Assembly (NCBI GenBank): GCA_024683485.1
Contig: JAIKYD010000003.1
Location: 25,231-89,230, forward strand
Source of the DNA: Saccharofermentans sp.
Lineage (GTDB): Bacteria > Bacillota > Clostridia > Saccharofermentanales > Saccharofermentanaceae
DNA: 64,000 nucleotides
Direction: 5' to 3'
Part shown: in pieces, positions 34,413-42,691 of the stretch
How the letters are laid out: each line of letters starts with the position of its first letter
How positions within the stretch are numbered: the stretch's first letter is position 1
Notes under the pieces: generated by a model
The model's input: only the letters and a program-made list of their open reading frames with translations
Database searches by the model: none
Told to the model about the DNA's origin: nothing
Program-made: the position numbers and the translations under genes

Positions 34413-37138
34413 GAGAGATGTTAAGGTATCTTTTCAAGCCGTCAAGCAACGATTCCGAGGCAATTAAGTCCGCTTACTATGAATCGGTAGGACCGACTCA
34501 TGTAACGATGATCATATCGTTCCTCGCTGCGGCGATCTTCATGATACTCACGTTCGTATATCCCCCCTATTTCGGAGGTACGACCGTCCTTTACCACCAG
34601 ATCTGTTATGCATGGCTTCTTGTTGTCGTTATCATCTGGATGATCGGTGCACATCACGCAATGAAGGATTATGCGGCCAGATACCGTACTGTATTTGCGC
34701 TTAACCATTTTATGGGCATATCGCTGTATGTATGGGTCATATCGCTCGTGGTCGTAAACTCACTGGCGCGCGGAACCTGCGACACCACCCTGTTCATGAC
34801 AGTTGCCCTGGTAGTTCCTCTCTGCGTCTATTTCAATCCAATCGCTTATGTCATCATCGCCCTGTTATCAAACGCGACAATGGCGGCATTCCTGTATTTC
34901 ATGGTAAGTTTAGGTTCGATCGAACCTAATGAGCTTGCCAATTTCTCCATTTTCTCGGTATTCCAGATCGTAATGGGCGTGATCATGTCCTACACGAGAT
35001 ACAGGCTGAACCAGCAGCTCGTTACCGCTGAACGCCAGCGTAAAGAGATCGAGATGCTCAACAAATCCCAGACCAGTTTCTTCTCCAACATGAGCCATGA
35101 GATAAGGACTCCTATCAACACGATAATCGGTCTCAACGAGATGATCCTCCGTGAGGATGTCAGCGAAGAGGTCGTCGAGGATGCTGTTAATATAAAGGCT
35201 GCCGGCAAGCTCCTGCTCAACCTCATCAACGATATCCTTGATATGAGCAAATTCCAGTCCGGACGCATGCAGCTCCTTATCGAGCCTTATCACACGGGAG
35301 ACATGCTCTCCGATATCGTCGGCATGCTGTGGATCAGGGCAAAAGATAAGAAACTCGATTTCAACGTGGATGTATCACCTGATATTCCCGCCGAGCTTAT
35401 CGGTGATGAAGTCAGGATCAAGCAGATACTGATAAATGTAATAAACAATGCGATCAAATACACCAAAGAAGGCTCAGTTTCCCTCACAGTCCAGTGTGAG
35501 ATGACAGACAGCAAGACCTGCAAGATGATCTACATGGTCTCGGATACCGGTATCGGCATTAAGTCTGAGGATATCCCTTATCTGTTCTCTGCATTCAAGC
35601 GTGTTGATGAGACCGTCACCAAGCACATTGAGGGAACCGGTCTTGGTCTCTCGATCGTAAAACAGCTCGTTGACCTGATGGGCGGTAAGATTACTGTAAA
35701 CAGCGTCTATAAGAAGGGCTCCACATTCATCATCGAGATCCCCCAGAGGGTCGAGAGAACGGGCTCTGTCGGCAAATATGATTTCGCCAAGGCAGGAAAC
35801 TCAGGACGCAAGAAAGAATACCTTCCCAAGTTCGAAGCACCTCAGGCGCGCATCCTTGTCGTCGATGATAATGAGGCAAATCTCATGGTCGTCAGCAAGC
35901 TCCTCCGTGACACCAAAGTCCGTATCGACACTGCCTCAAGCGGTGCCGAGGCTCTCAGAAAAACACTCAACATCAAGTACGATGTCATCTTCATGGATCA
36001 CCTGATGCCTGAGATGGACGGTATCGAATGCAGAAGAAGAGTCAAGGACCAGACAGGCGGAAGATGCCGTGAGTCAGCTATTGTCATCCTCACTGCAAAT
36101 GCCGATGAGGAGAACAGAGCTCTCTATGAGCGTGAGAATTTCGACGGGTATCTCGCAAAACCTGTAAGCGGTGAAGCCCTTGAGAACGAGCTTTATAACC
36201 ACCTGCCGCAGGAGATCGTCCATATCACCGGCAACAGAAGCGAGATCGCTGCGGAATCCATCTCCTGGATGAACGGTTCCAAGAAGCGTAAGAGCATCGT
36301 CATCACTACAGAAAGTGTCGCCGACCTCTCACCCGAACTGATCGAGAAATACCAGATCCCTGTACTCCCCCACAAAGTGCGTACGGAAGAAGGTCTTTTC
36401 AAGGACGGCAAGGAGATCGAGACCCAGGGCATCCTCAAATACATGGAGGATCCTGATCACATGGTCCTTCCTATGGGGCCTACAGTACGTGAGGTCGAGG
36501 AGTTCTATGCAAAGCAGCTCGCTTATGCAAACAACATCATACATATTTCCATTTCGAGCAAGATAGAGCACAGCGGATATAAGCCGGCCCTTGAGGCTTC
36601 AAAATCATTCGATAACGTCTTCGTAATCGATTCGGCCCACCTGTCGAGCGGTCAGGGCATAATGGCACTCGTTGCCTGCAGAATGGTTGAAGCCGGTCTT
36701 CCTCCCGAGCAGATCGTAAAAGAACTCGAGAACATGAAGAAGAAGATACACACAAGCTTCATCGTTGACAATCTTGACTTCCTCGCGCGTGCAGGTCAGG
36801 TCGGCAACGGCACGGCCAACATCGTCAAATCTCTCATGGGACGTCCGGTCCTTGTCCTCCGCAAAGGCAAGATGGGCGTCGGCATGACCTACTTCGGTTC
36901 AAGGGAGACAGCCTGGAGAGCATATATCAACTCTGTTCTGTCACGCGGTTCGAACATCGATACCAGGGTCCTTTTTGTAACCTATGTAGGCATCACCAAG
37001 AAAGATACGGACTGGATCAAAGAACAGATCGAGAAGCATATGCATTTCGATGAGATCTACTTCAGACAGGCATCGCCTGCAATCGCCGTAAACTGCGGTC
37101 CCGGCACGTTCGGACTGCTTTATATGGAGAAAGAGTAA
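34409..37138 (+). CDS. Hybrid histidine kinase-REC-DegV fusion
   Basis: A 909-residue protein. About six helices fill 25-195, followed by HisKA with H230 in MSHEIRTP, HATPase with N-box NVINNAIKYTKEGS, G1 DTGIGI and G2 GTGLGLSIV, then REC with VVDDN and D530 in FMDHLMPEMDG. From about residue 625 to the end is a complete DegV/EDD domain: TTESVADLSPELI, ISISSKIEHSGYKPA, VIDSAHLSSGQG, FIVDNLDFLARAGQVGNG and NCGPGTFGLLYM. DegV proteins bind a fatty acid and supply it to fatty-acid kinase in Firmicutes. Fusion to a kinase suggests sensing or regulated lipid handling. A GGAGGTGATAAGG ribosome binding site precedes ATG 34409. Confidence 0.92.
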   Translation: MREMLRYLFKPSSNDSEAIKSAYYESVGPTHVTMIISFLAAAIFMILTFVYPPYFGGTTVLYHQICYAWLLVVVIIWMIGAHHAMKDYAARYRTVFALNHFMGISLYVWVISLVVVNSLARGTCDTTLFMTVALVVPLCVYFNPIAYVIIALLSNATMAAFLYFMVSLGSIEPNELANFSIFSVFQIVMGVIMSYTRYRLNQQLVTAERQRKEIEMLNKSQTSFFSNMSHEIRTPINTIIGLNEMILREDVSEEVVEDAVNIKAAGKLLLNLINDILDMSKFQSGRMQLLIEPYHTGDMLSDIVGMLWIRAKDKKLDFNVDVSPDIPAELIGDEVRIKQILINVINNAIKYTKEGSVSLTVQCEMTDSKTCKMIYMVSDTGIGIKSEDIPYLFSAFKRVDETVTKHIEGTGLGLSIVKQLVDLMGGKITVNSVYKKGSTFIIEIPQRVERTGSVGKYDFAKAGNSGRKKEYLPKFEAPQARILVVDDNEANLMVVSKLLRDTKVRIDTASSGAEALRKTLNIKYDVIFMDHLMPEMDGIECRRRVKDQTGGRCRESAIVILTANADEENRALYERENFDGYLAKPVSGEALENELYNHLPQEIVHITGNRSEIAAESISWMNGSKKRKSIVITTESVADLSPELIEKYQIPVLPHKVRTEEGLFKDGKEIETQGILKYMEDPDHMVLPMGPTVREVEEFYAKQLAYANNIIHISISSKIEHSGYKPALEASKSFDNVFVIDSAHLSSGQGIMALVACRMVEAGLPPEQIVKELENMKKKIHTSFIVDNLDFLARAGQVGNGTANIVKSLMGRPVLVLRKGKMGVGMTYFGSRETAWRAYINSVLSRGSNIDTRVLFVTYVGITKKDTDWIKEQIEKHMHFDEIYFRQASPAIAVNCGPGTFGLLYMEKE

Positions 37139-37235
37139 GCTGATCTGGAAGAATACCTCCCGCTGATATCCATCAGTATCTGAAGGATATCTTGCAGGCA
37201 GTATTCAAAACGTTAACAGGAGTTTTCAGTTTGGT

Positions 37236-38501
37236 ATGGAGATATTCCGCGAAGAAAACTGGGACACATGGAGATCCGGCTGTTTTACTATGGCTGATTT
37301 CAAGAAACTATACGGTGAAAAGGACAGGTGGCTTCTTACCTGGACTGCTGTTCAAGGAAATGATCACGCCAGCAGGATAGCAATGCACAGGCTGGGTATT
37401 TCCGTGATTCCTGAAGTGCCTGTAAACACAGATGATGAAAAAGATGATCTGTACTTTCTCTATTTGGTGCTGAATGAGCAGGTCAAAAGGGAAAGTGATT
37501 TCCAGGTATTACGGAAAGCGGCCTTCTGCGCTCCGTTTCCAATGAACCGGTTTGCCTTCTGCCGCCTGACCGGAGCAAGCTGGACCCCGGATGAACGCAA
37601 AGCTTACAGTTACCGCACCTACAGTTGCGGTCTGAAAAATAATGTGGTCTGGAAAGACATTGAGAATCTGTGCAGAGAGATGATCATCCGGAACGGACCG
37701 TTGTCGGAGATTGCCGGAAGGCGACTGGAGGAATTATCCGGCATAACTGATGCGGAGCTTGAACGGATGGCTTCAGAGAAGACCGAAAGGAGCTTTGACA
37801 ACCCGTGGGAAGAATGGCTCCGCGTTACGATGCGTCCAAAGAAGGGTTATTCTGAAGAAGAAGATCTGGAACTGAAAATCTGCGGAATTTTTGATGCCTT
37901 TGTCATGTTGCTTTATGAAAAGGAATTTCCCGGAGGGTCAGTCCGTTTCTGGCAGAAGATCCACGAAGATGTCTTCAGTGAAAACATGAGAAACTGTTTA
38001 ACATATGATTACAAACCAAAAGCTGACGTAATAGACACTGTTACTGATTTGCTTTCCATAGGCGGACGCCTTACACCTGATATGACACCTGATAAGATCA
38101 GCAAGATTGCCTGGTCGGTCTGTAAAAACAGCCGTCAGCACAGTTTTTTTCTCCATCTTGCCTACTGGTACGGATTGGGTACGGAAGTAAATGATGATCT
38201 GGCTCTGAAAATGCTGTCGGATGCCGCTGACAGAGGACACATGTTCTCGTTCAACGACCTGGTAAATATCTATTCATCCGGAAAATACGTACACAAAAAC
38301 GTCCGACTTGCGCTTGACTGGCAGGAAAAGAAAGTAGAACTTTGCAGGCAGCTGTATGAGGAGGACAAAAACCCGGAAAGCGCATTAAAAGATTACGAGA
38401 ACGCCATCAGAGAACTTGGTAGTCTGCTTATGAAGGAAGGCTATGCCAAGCGGGCCAAGCAGCAGTTCCGTAAAGCAGACCAGTTGGCAGAACAGGCATA
38501 A
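37236..38501 (+). CDS. Uncharacterised protein with Sel1/TPR-like C-terminus
   Basis: A 421-residue soluble protein I do not recognise. It opens MEIFREENWDTWRSG. The middle is rich in charged and aromatic residues with no catalytic motif I can name. The last third resembles Sel1-type helical repeats: LHLAYWYGLGTEVNDDLALK, MLSDAADRGHMFSFNDLVNI and YSSGKYVHKNVRLALDWQEK. Such repeats usually mediate protein contacts. AGGAG lies 14 bases before ATG 37236, rather far, so the start is less certain. It follows the kinase operon by 97 bases and ends before a strong bidirectional terminator. Confidence 0.7.
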   Translation: MEIFREENWDTWRSGCFTMADFKKLYGEKDRWLLTWTAVQGNDHASRIAMHRLGISVIPEVPVNTDDEKDDLYFLYLVLNEQVKRESDFQVLRKAAFCAPFPMNRFAFCRLTGASWTPDERKAYSYRTYSCGLKNNVVWKDIENLCREMIIRNGPLSEIAGRRLEELSGITDAELERMASEKTERSFDNPWEEWLRVTMRPKKGYSEEEDLELKICGIFDAFVMLLYEKEFPGGSVRFWQKIHEDVFSENMRNCLTYDYKPKADVIDTVTDLLSIGGRLTPDMTPDKISKIAWSVCKNSRQHSFFLHLAYWYGLGTEVNDDLALKMLSDAADRGHMFSFNDLVNIYSSGKYVHKNVRLALDWQEKKVELCRQLYEEDKNPESALKDYENAIRELGSLLMKEGYAKRAKQQFRKADQLAEQA

Positions 38502-38529
38502 ACAAACTATCATTCTTTTAATATGGCAC

Positions 38530-38576
38530 AAAAAACGGATGGAGCCCGGACCGGACTCCACCCGCCTTTGTTTTTT
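38530..38576. terminator. Bidirectional Rho-independent terminator
   Basis: A GC-rich hairpin at 38536-38564 (CGGATGGAGCCCGG facing CCGGACTCCACCCG, two mismatches) is flanked by AAAAAA on the left and a T-rich run (CCTTTGTTTTTT) on the right. It lies between two converging genes, ending 37236-38501 on the plus strand and the rubrerythrin fusion on the minus strand. Confidence 0.8.
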
Positions 38577-38604
38577 GGCCTATCAGGTTAATGCAGAAAT
38601 TATA

Positions 38605-39822
38605 TCAATAATTCTCTGCGTTTATCTCAAAATAACTTTGTGGATGTGCACAAACGGGACAAACCTCAGGTGCCTTCTCTCCTACTACAATGTGACCGCA
38701 GTTTCTGCACTCCCAAACCTTAACCTCGCTCTTGGCAAAAACTTCCTGAGCCTCGACATTCTTAAGGAGCGCTCTGTATCTCTCCTCGTGATGCTTCTCG
38801 ATGGCTCCAACCATTCTGAACTTGGCTGCGAGTGCCGGGAAGCCCTCTTCTTCAGCTGTCTTTGCGAAGCCTTCGTACATGTCTGTCCACTCGAAGTTCT
38901 CACCGTCTGCAGCAGCTGCAAGATTCTCAGCTGTAGTGCCGATGCCTTCTAATTCCTTGAACCACATCTTTGCATGTTCTTTCTCATTGTCAGCAGTCTT
39001 GAGGAAAAGTGCTGCGATCTGCTCGTAGCCTTCCTTCTTAGCCTTTGATGCAAAGTAGGTGTACTTATTCCTTGCCTGTGATTCACCTGCAAATGCTGCC
39101 TGAAGATTCTTCTCTGTCTGTGTGCCTGCGTACTTGCTCATTTTGTTTTCCTCCTGTGTATTGGATATTTTTGTCTCTTTGATCTCTTCTTTTACCGGAG
39201 CACTTTCTCCTGTGGGGATAAAGTAACTCGCATCATGCTTGCACCATGGGCATATGAAATCCGGGGGAAGCGTGTCACCCTCGTAGATGTATCCGCAAAC
39301 TGTGCAGATAAAGCCCTTCTTTGCAGGTGCAGAAGCAGCATCCTGTACTGGTCTCTTCTTGATATATTTCTGGTAAAACGCATAAGTGACTGAAGGGTCA
39401 TCAGATATAATCTCACCGTCAGTAACATCAGCAAGGAAAAGCGTGTGTGTCCCGAGATCCGTCTCGCTTACGACTTTTGCAGAAATATATGCATTCGTCT
39501 CTTCTGCGATGTACGTGATGCCGTTGGCAGCACGCTTGAAACTGATAGATTCCATCTTGTCGGTGTCTTTGCCGCTCTGGAACCCGAAATGCTTATAAGT
39601 CTCAAACTTAGAGCCTTCCGTGAGGATCGAGACGTTGAATTCCCCGGTCTTTTGGATCATGTCATGCGTATAATTCATTTTGTTGACTGCAACGCATATC
39701 CTGTTTGGCTCAGTGGTCACCTGTGATACCGTGTTGACGATGCATCCGTTGTCCTTGCTGCCGTCCCTGGCTGTCAGGACAAAAAGACCGTAAGTCAGGT
39801 TATACATGACTTTGCTGTTCAT
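38605..39822 (-). CDS. Flavin reductase-rubredoxin-rubrerythrin fusion
   Basis: A 405-residue protein with four modules. Residues 1-155 are an FMN-binding flavin reductase ([16 protein letters not shown]). About 165-205 are rubredoxin, with CxxC pairs in [12 protein letters not shown] and FICPWCKHD. From 228 comes rubrerythrin, with diiron Glu/His ligands in [27 protein letters not shown] and [11 protein letters not shown]. The end is a second rubredoxin ([22 protein letters not shown]). The first half is like high-molecular-weight rubredoxin that reduces oxygen-detoxifying diiron proteins; here donor and peroxidase are one chain, reducing peroxide with NAD(P)H electrons. Start ATG 39822 has GGGGG upstream. 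A second strong start lies inside at 39141. Confidence 0.9.
   Translation of the reverse strand: MNSKVMYNLTYGLFVLTARDGSKDNGCIVNTVSQVTTEPNRICVAVNKMNYTHDMIQKTGEFNVSILTEGSKFETYKHFGFQSGKDTDKMESISFKRAANGITYIAEETNAYISAKVVSETDLGTHTLFLADVTDGEIISDDPSVTYAFYQKYIKKRPVQDAASAPAKKGFICTVCGYIYEGDTLPPDFICPWCKHDASYFIPTGESAPVKEEIKETKISNTQEENKMSKYAGTQTEKNLQAAFAGESQARNKYTYFASKAKKEGYEQIAALFLKTADNEKEHAKMWFKELEGIGTTAENLAAAADGENFEWTDMYEGFAKTAEEEGFPALAAKFRMVGAIEKHHEERYRALLKNVEAQEVFAKSEVKVWECRNCGHIVVGEKAPEVCPVCAHPQSYFEINAENY
39139..39155 (-). promoter_or_regulatory. Internal Shine-Dalgarno and start for free rubrerythrin
   Basis: On the minus strand AGGAGG (39155-39150) stands 8 bases before an in-frame ATG (39141-39139) within the fusion gene. 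Starting here gives a 178-residue protein of normal rubrerythrin length (38605-39141). The site is stronger than that of the full-length ORF, so both long and short products are likely. Confidence 0.65.
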
Positions 39823-39872
39823 ACTATCCCCCTTTCTTGAATAAAAATACTTCCGCATGGGAGCATAAATCT

Positions 39873-39878
39873 ATTATA
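39873..39878 (-). promoter_or_regulatory. Probable -10 of the rubrerythrin fusion promoter
   Basis: TATAAT on the minus strand about 50 bases before the start. The surrounding TTATAATAGATTTAT has a perfect left half of the PerR box consensus but a poor right half, so peroxide control is only a suggestion. The -35 is weak. Confidence 0.35.
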
Positions 39879-40029
39879 AAGCAAACAGATTGGTTTTTGA
39901 GTGAATAATAAATGAATTTTGATTAGGTTGCTGTTCTCGAAAAGCCTTACCGTCAATACTCATAGCAAACAGCATCAGATCATCAGCTGCCGTGTATAAA
40001 GTTTGCTTGCGGTATGGGCGGTTTGTTTC

Positions 40030-40035
40030 TATAAT
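40030..40035 (+). promoter_or_regulatory. Possible -10 element very close to the YidC-sulfatase start
   Basis: A perfect TATAAT with TTGCGG 17 bases upstream (40007-40012). It ends only 10 bases before ATG 40046, so the mRNA would be almost leaderless if this promoter and start are both used. Confidence 0.4.
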
Positions 40036-40045
40036 TAGACCGATT

Positions 40046-42673
40046 ATGTCATTCTTTGATTATTTATTTTTTCTATTTATCGAGCCGCTGAAACTTCTGT
40101 TTGAAGTGGTCTTTTTTTATGCCTATAAGTTCTCGAACAATGCGGGCATTTCCATTGTAGTCATAAGTCTAGTCATAAATATCCTGGTGCTCCCGCTTTA
40201 CAAGCGTGCCGACAGGCTTGAGAAGGAGCAGCGTGAGAAAAAACTCAGCATGAAGCCCTGGACCGATAAGATCAAGGCTGCTTTCAAAGGTGACGAGCGC
40301 GTAATGATGCTTCAGGCTTATTACCGGGAGAACAATTACAAGACAACAAGCGTATTCAAGGAATCTGTCTCGCTTTTCCTTCAGATACCGTTCTTTATGG
40401 CGGCTTACAGTTTTTTGTCCGGATTAAAACTCCTTCAGGGCGTCTCTTTGGGACCAATAACAGATCTCGGAGCTCCTGATGCCCTGATCAGTATCGGAAG
40501 CCTCAGCATAAATGCCCTCCCTATCCTGATGACGCTGATAAATATAGTCTCAAGCTTTATCTATTCTGAGAAGGGTAATGTCAAAGACAAGGTCAAACTG
40601 GTACTGATAGCTCTGGTCTTCCTTGTACTGCTTTACAATTCACCTGCCGGACTGGTCTTTTACTGGACACTCAACAACGTATTCTCGCTCGGAAAAAACA
40701 TCGTTACCCATTTCCACAAACCTTCGCCTGAAAAGGAGCCCAAGAAGGATTCCTTCTCGTTCAGCAAAAAGAGTTTTGCGGTAATAATGCTGTCCTGCGC
40801 AGTCCTTGCAGTACTCTCTGGCATAATGATCCCCTCAGATGTTATCTCCGAGAATCCGACAGAACTTATAAAGCCTTTCGGCGTTGATCCGTGCAACCCC
40901 GTGCTGTACCTGTTAAGCAGTGCTCTTACAGCTATAGGAACATTCATGATCTGGACTCCCCTGTTCATTATCCTGACAAAGAACAAGGCTCACAAATATC
41001 TGGAAGGCATAATGCCCGCACTAGCCGTTGCCGGTGTATGCAACTATGTGCTTTTCAATAAGAATTTCGGGAACCTCTCCAAAAAACTCATATACGAATA
41101 CAGTATGCGGTTTGAGGCAAAGGATATCATCATCAATCTAATCGTGAATGCAGTAATAATCGCTCTTATCACACTCGTATTCCTGAAGCTGAAAAAGTAC
41201 AAGAGATTCATAATCGGAGTTATTCTTGCGGGTGTGGTTGCCATATCCGGTATCAATGTCTCGCTCAGCCTCTCGATGACGGTCGGACATAATTATTCCT
41301 ATGCCAATGACAGTGACCAGATCGTTGTCCCTATGACCTCCACAGGCAAGAATGTCGTTGTCATTATGATGGACCGTATGATAAGCGGATACATTCCTTA
41401 CATCATGAATGAACGCCCTGAGCTCACAGAACAGTTCGATGGGTTCACCTATTACCACAACACTATCTCGTTAGGTCACAGTACCAATAACTCAGTGCCT
41501 TCACTGTTCGGCGGCTATGAGTATTCACCGGCTAATCTCAACAAGAGATCTGATATGCTCCTTGTCGATAAACATAATGAAGCACTCAAGGTCCTTCCAA
41601 CGATCTTCGCCAATAACGGATGGAATGTTACTGTTGGTGACCCTCCGTATGCAAATTACGAATGGCTCTCTGATGTAAGCATCTACGATGATGATGACAG
41701 GATCAATGCCTATAACATGACCGGAGTTCTGACTCAAGGAAACCCGGTTCTCACAGAACTGGGCGAGGAATACGAGAACCGTCTTAACCGCAATCTTTTC
41801 TGCTACGGCTTTATGAAGACTCTGCCATATCTCTTCCAGCCGGTCATCTATTCACAGGGAACATATGACGATATGAACCTTTATACTGACGGCAGCAGAA
41901 ACGTCACGGCGTTATCGGATCCGCTGCATACCCAGGTAGGACTCGAAGAGTCACAGCTTGCATCAAGACTTGTTCTTGAGTCATTGGATGACATAACCGA
42001 AGTAAGAGATGACGGCGTCAACTGTTTCTTTATGTTCGACAACAATACGACGCATGATATCTGCCTTCTCGAAGAGCCTTCCTACACTCCTGCCGTTGTG
42101 GTCGATAACACGGAATACGATCTGGAACATATGGACCGCTTCACAGTTAACGGCAGAACAATGCACATGGACGATTATCTGTCCTATGCGCATTACGAAT
42201 GCGCTATGTCCACATGCATACTGCTTGGTGAATGGTTTGACTATCTGCGCGAAAATGGCCTCTACGACAACACCCGCATAATAATCGCGGCTGACCACGG
42301 ATATGCATTTAACCAGTTCGATGACCTGATGCTTCCTGAATTGGATTACGATGCCGAGCAGCTCAACCCTGTTTATCTTGTAAAAGACTTCGGCAGCACA
42401 GGCTTTACAGTTTCCGACGAGTTCATGACGATTGCCGACACACCTTCACTGGCACTGGAAGGCATAGTTGAATCACCGGAAAATCCTTTCACGGGAAAAC
42501 CGATCAACATGGATGCAAAAAACGGTGACCAGCTAATCTATATATCAGGAAGCGGAAGCGTTCTTACCAATAACGGCTACAAACTGGAGGAGGCTGACCG
42601 CCGCTGGTTCACGGTTCACGACAACATTTACGATAACAGCAACTGGGGCCAATACCCCGGTGACCCGGAATGA
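40046..42673 (+). CDS. YidC/Oxa1-like insertase domain fused to sulfatase/LtaS-like domain
   Basis: An 875-residue membrane protein. Residues 1-235 resemble YidC/Oxa1: FSNNAGISIVVISLVINILV, LPLYKRADRLEKEQ, the FLQIPFFMAAYSFL segment and NSPAGLVFYWTLNNVFSLGK. Five or more further helices follow up to about 425. Residues 430-875 are an extracytoplasmic alkaline-phosphatase-superfamily domain: VVVIMMDRMISGYI, the nucleophile region SLGHSTNNSVPSLFGG, and metal-binding IIAADHGYAFNQFDD. LtaS-type relatives transfer phosphoglycerol or phosphoethanolamine to glycans. The partner gene is TagF-like. ATG 40046 begins a good YidC N-terminus but has no ribosome binding site; an upstream GTG at 39992 is the alternative. 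Confidence 0.83.
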   Translation: MSFFDYLFFLFIEPLKLLFEVVFFYAYKFSNNAGISIVVISLVINILVLPLYKRADRLEKEQREKKLSMKPWTDKIKAAFKGDERVMMLQAYYRENNYKTTSVFKESVSLFLQIPFFMAAYSFLSGLKLLQGVSLGPITDLGAPDALISIGSLSINALPILMTLINIVSSFIYSEKGNVKDKVKLVLIALVFLVLLYNSPAGLVFYWTLNNVFSLGKNIVTHFHKPSPEKEPKKDSFSFSKKSFAVIMLSCAVLAVLSGIMIPSDVISENPTELIKPFGVDPCNPVLYLLSSALTAIGTFMIWTPLFIILTKNKAHKYLEGIMPALAVAGVCNYVLFNKNFGNLSKKLIYEYSMRFEAKDIIINLIVNAVIIALITLVFLKLKKYKRFIIGVILAGVVAISGINVSLSLSMTVGHNYSYANDSDQIVVPMTSTGKNVVVIMMDRMISGYIPYIMNERPELTEQFDGFTYYHNTISLGHSTNNSVPSLFGGYEYSPANLNKRSDMLLVDKHNEALKVLPTIFANNGWNVTVGDPPYANYEWLSDVSIYDDDDRINAYNMTGVLTQGNPVLTELGEEYENRLNRNLFCYGFMKTLPYLFQPVIYSQGTYDDMNLYTDGSRNVTALSDPLHTQVGLEESQLASRLVLESLDDITEVRDDGVNCFFMFDNNTTHDICLLEEPSYTPAVVVDNTEYDLEHMDRFTVNGRTMHMDDYLSYAHYECAMSTCILLGEWFDYLRENGLYDNTRIIIAADHGYAFNQFDDLMLPELDYDAEQLNPVYLVKDFGSTGFTVSDEFMTIADTPSLALEGIVESPENPFTGKPINMDAKNGDQLIYISGSGSVLTNNGYKLEEADRRWFTVHDNIYDNSNWGQYPGDPE

Positions 42674-42691
42674 TATGCGGAGGTCTATAGG

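Noticed and set aside
37165..37191. GATATCC...GGATATC inverted repeat after the DegV-kinase gene
   Set aside because: Seven AT-rich pairs, 13-base loop and no U-run; too weak for a terminator.
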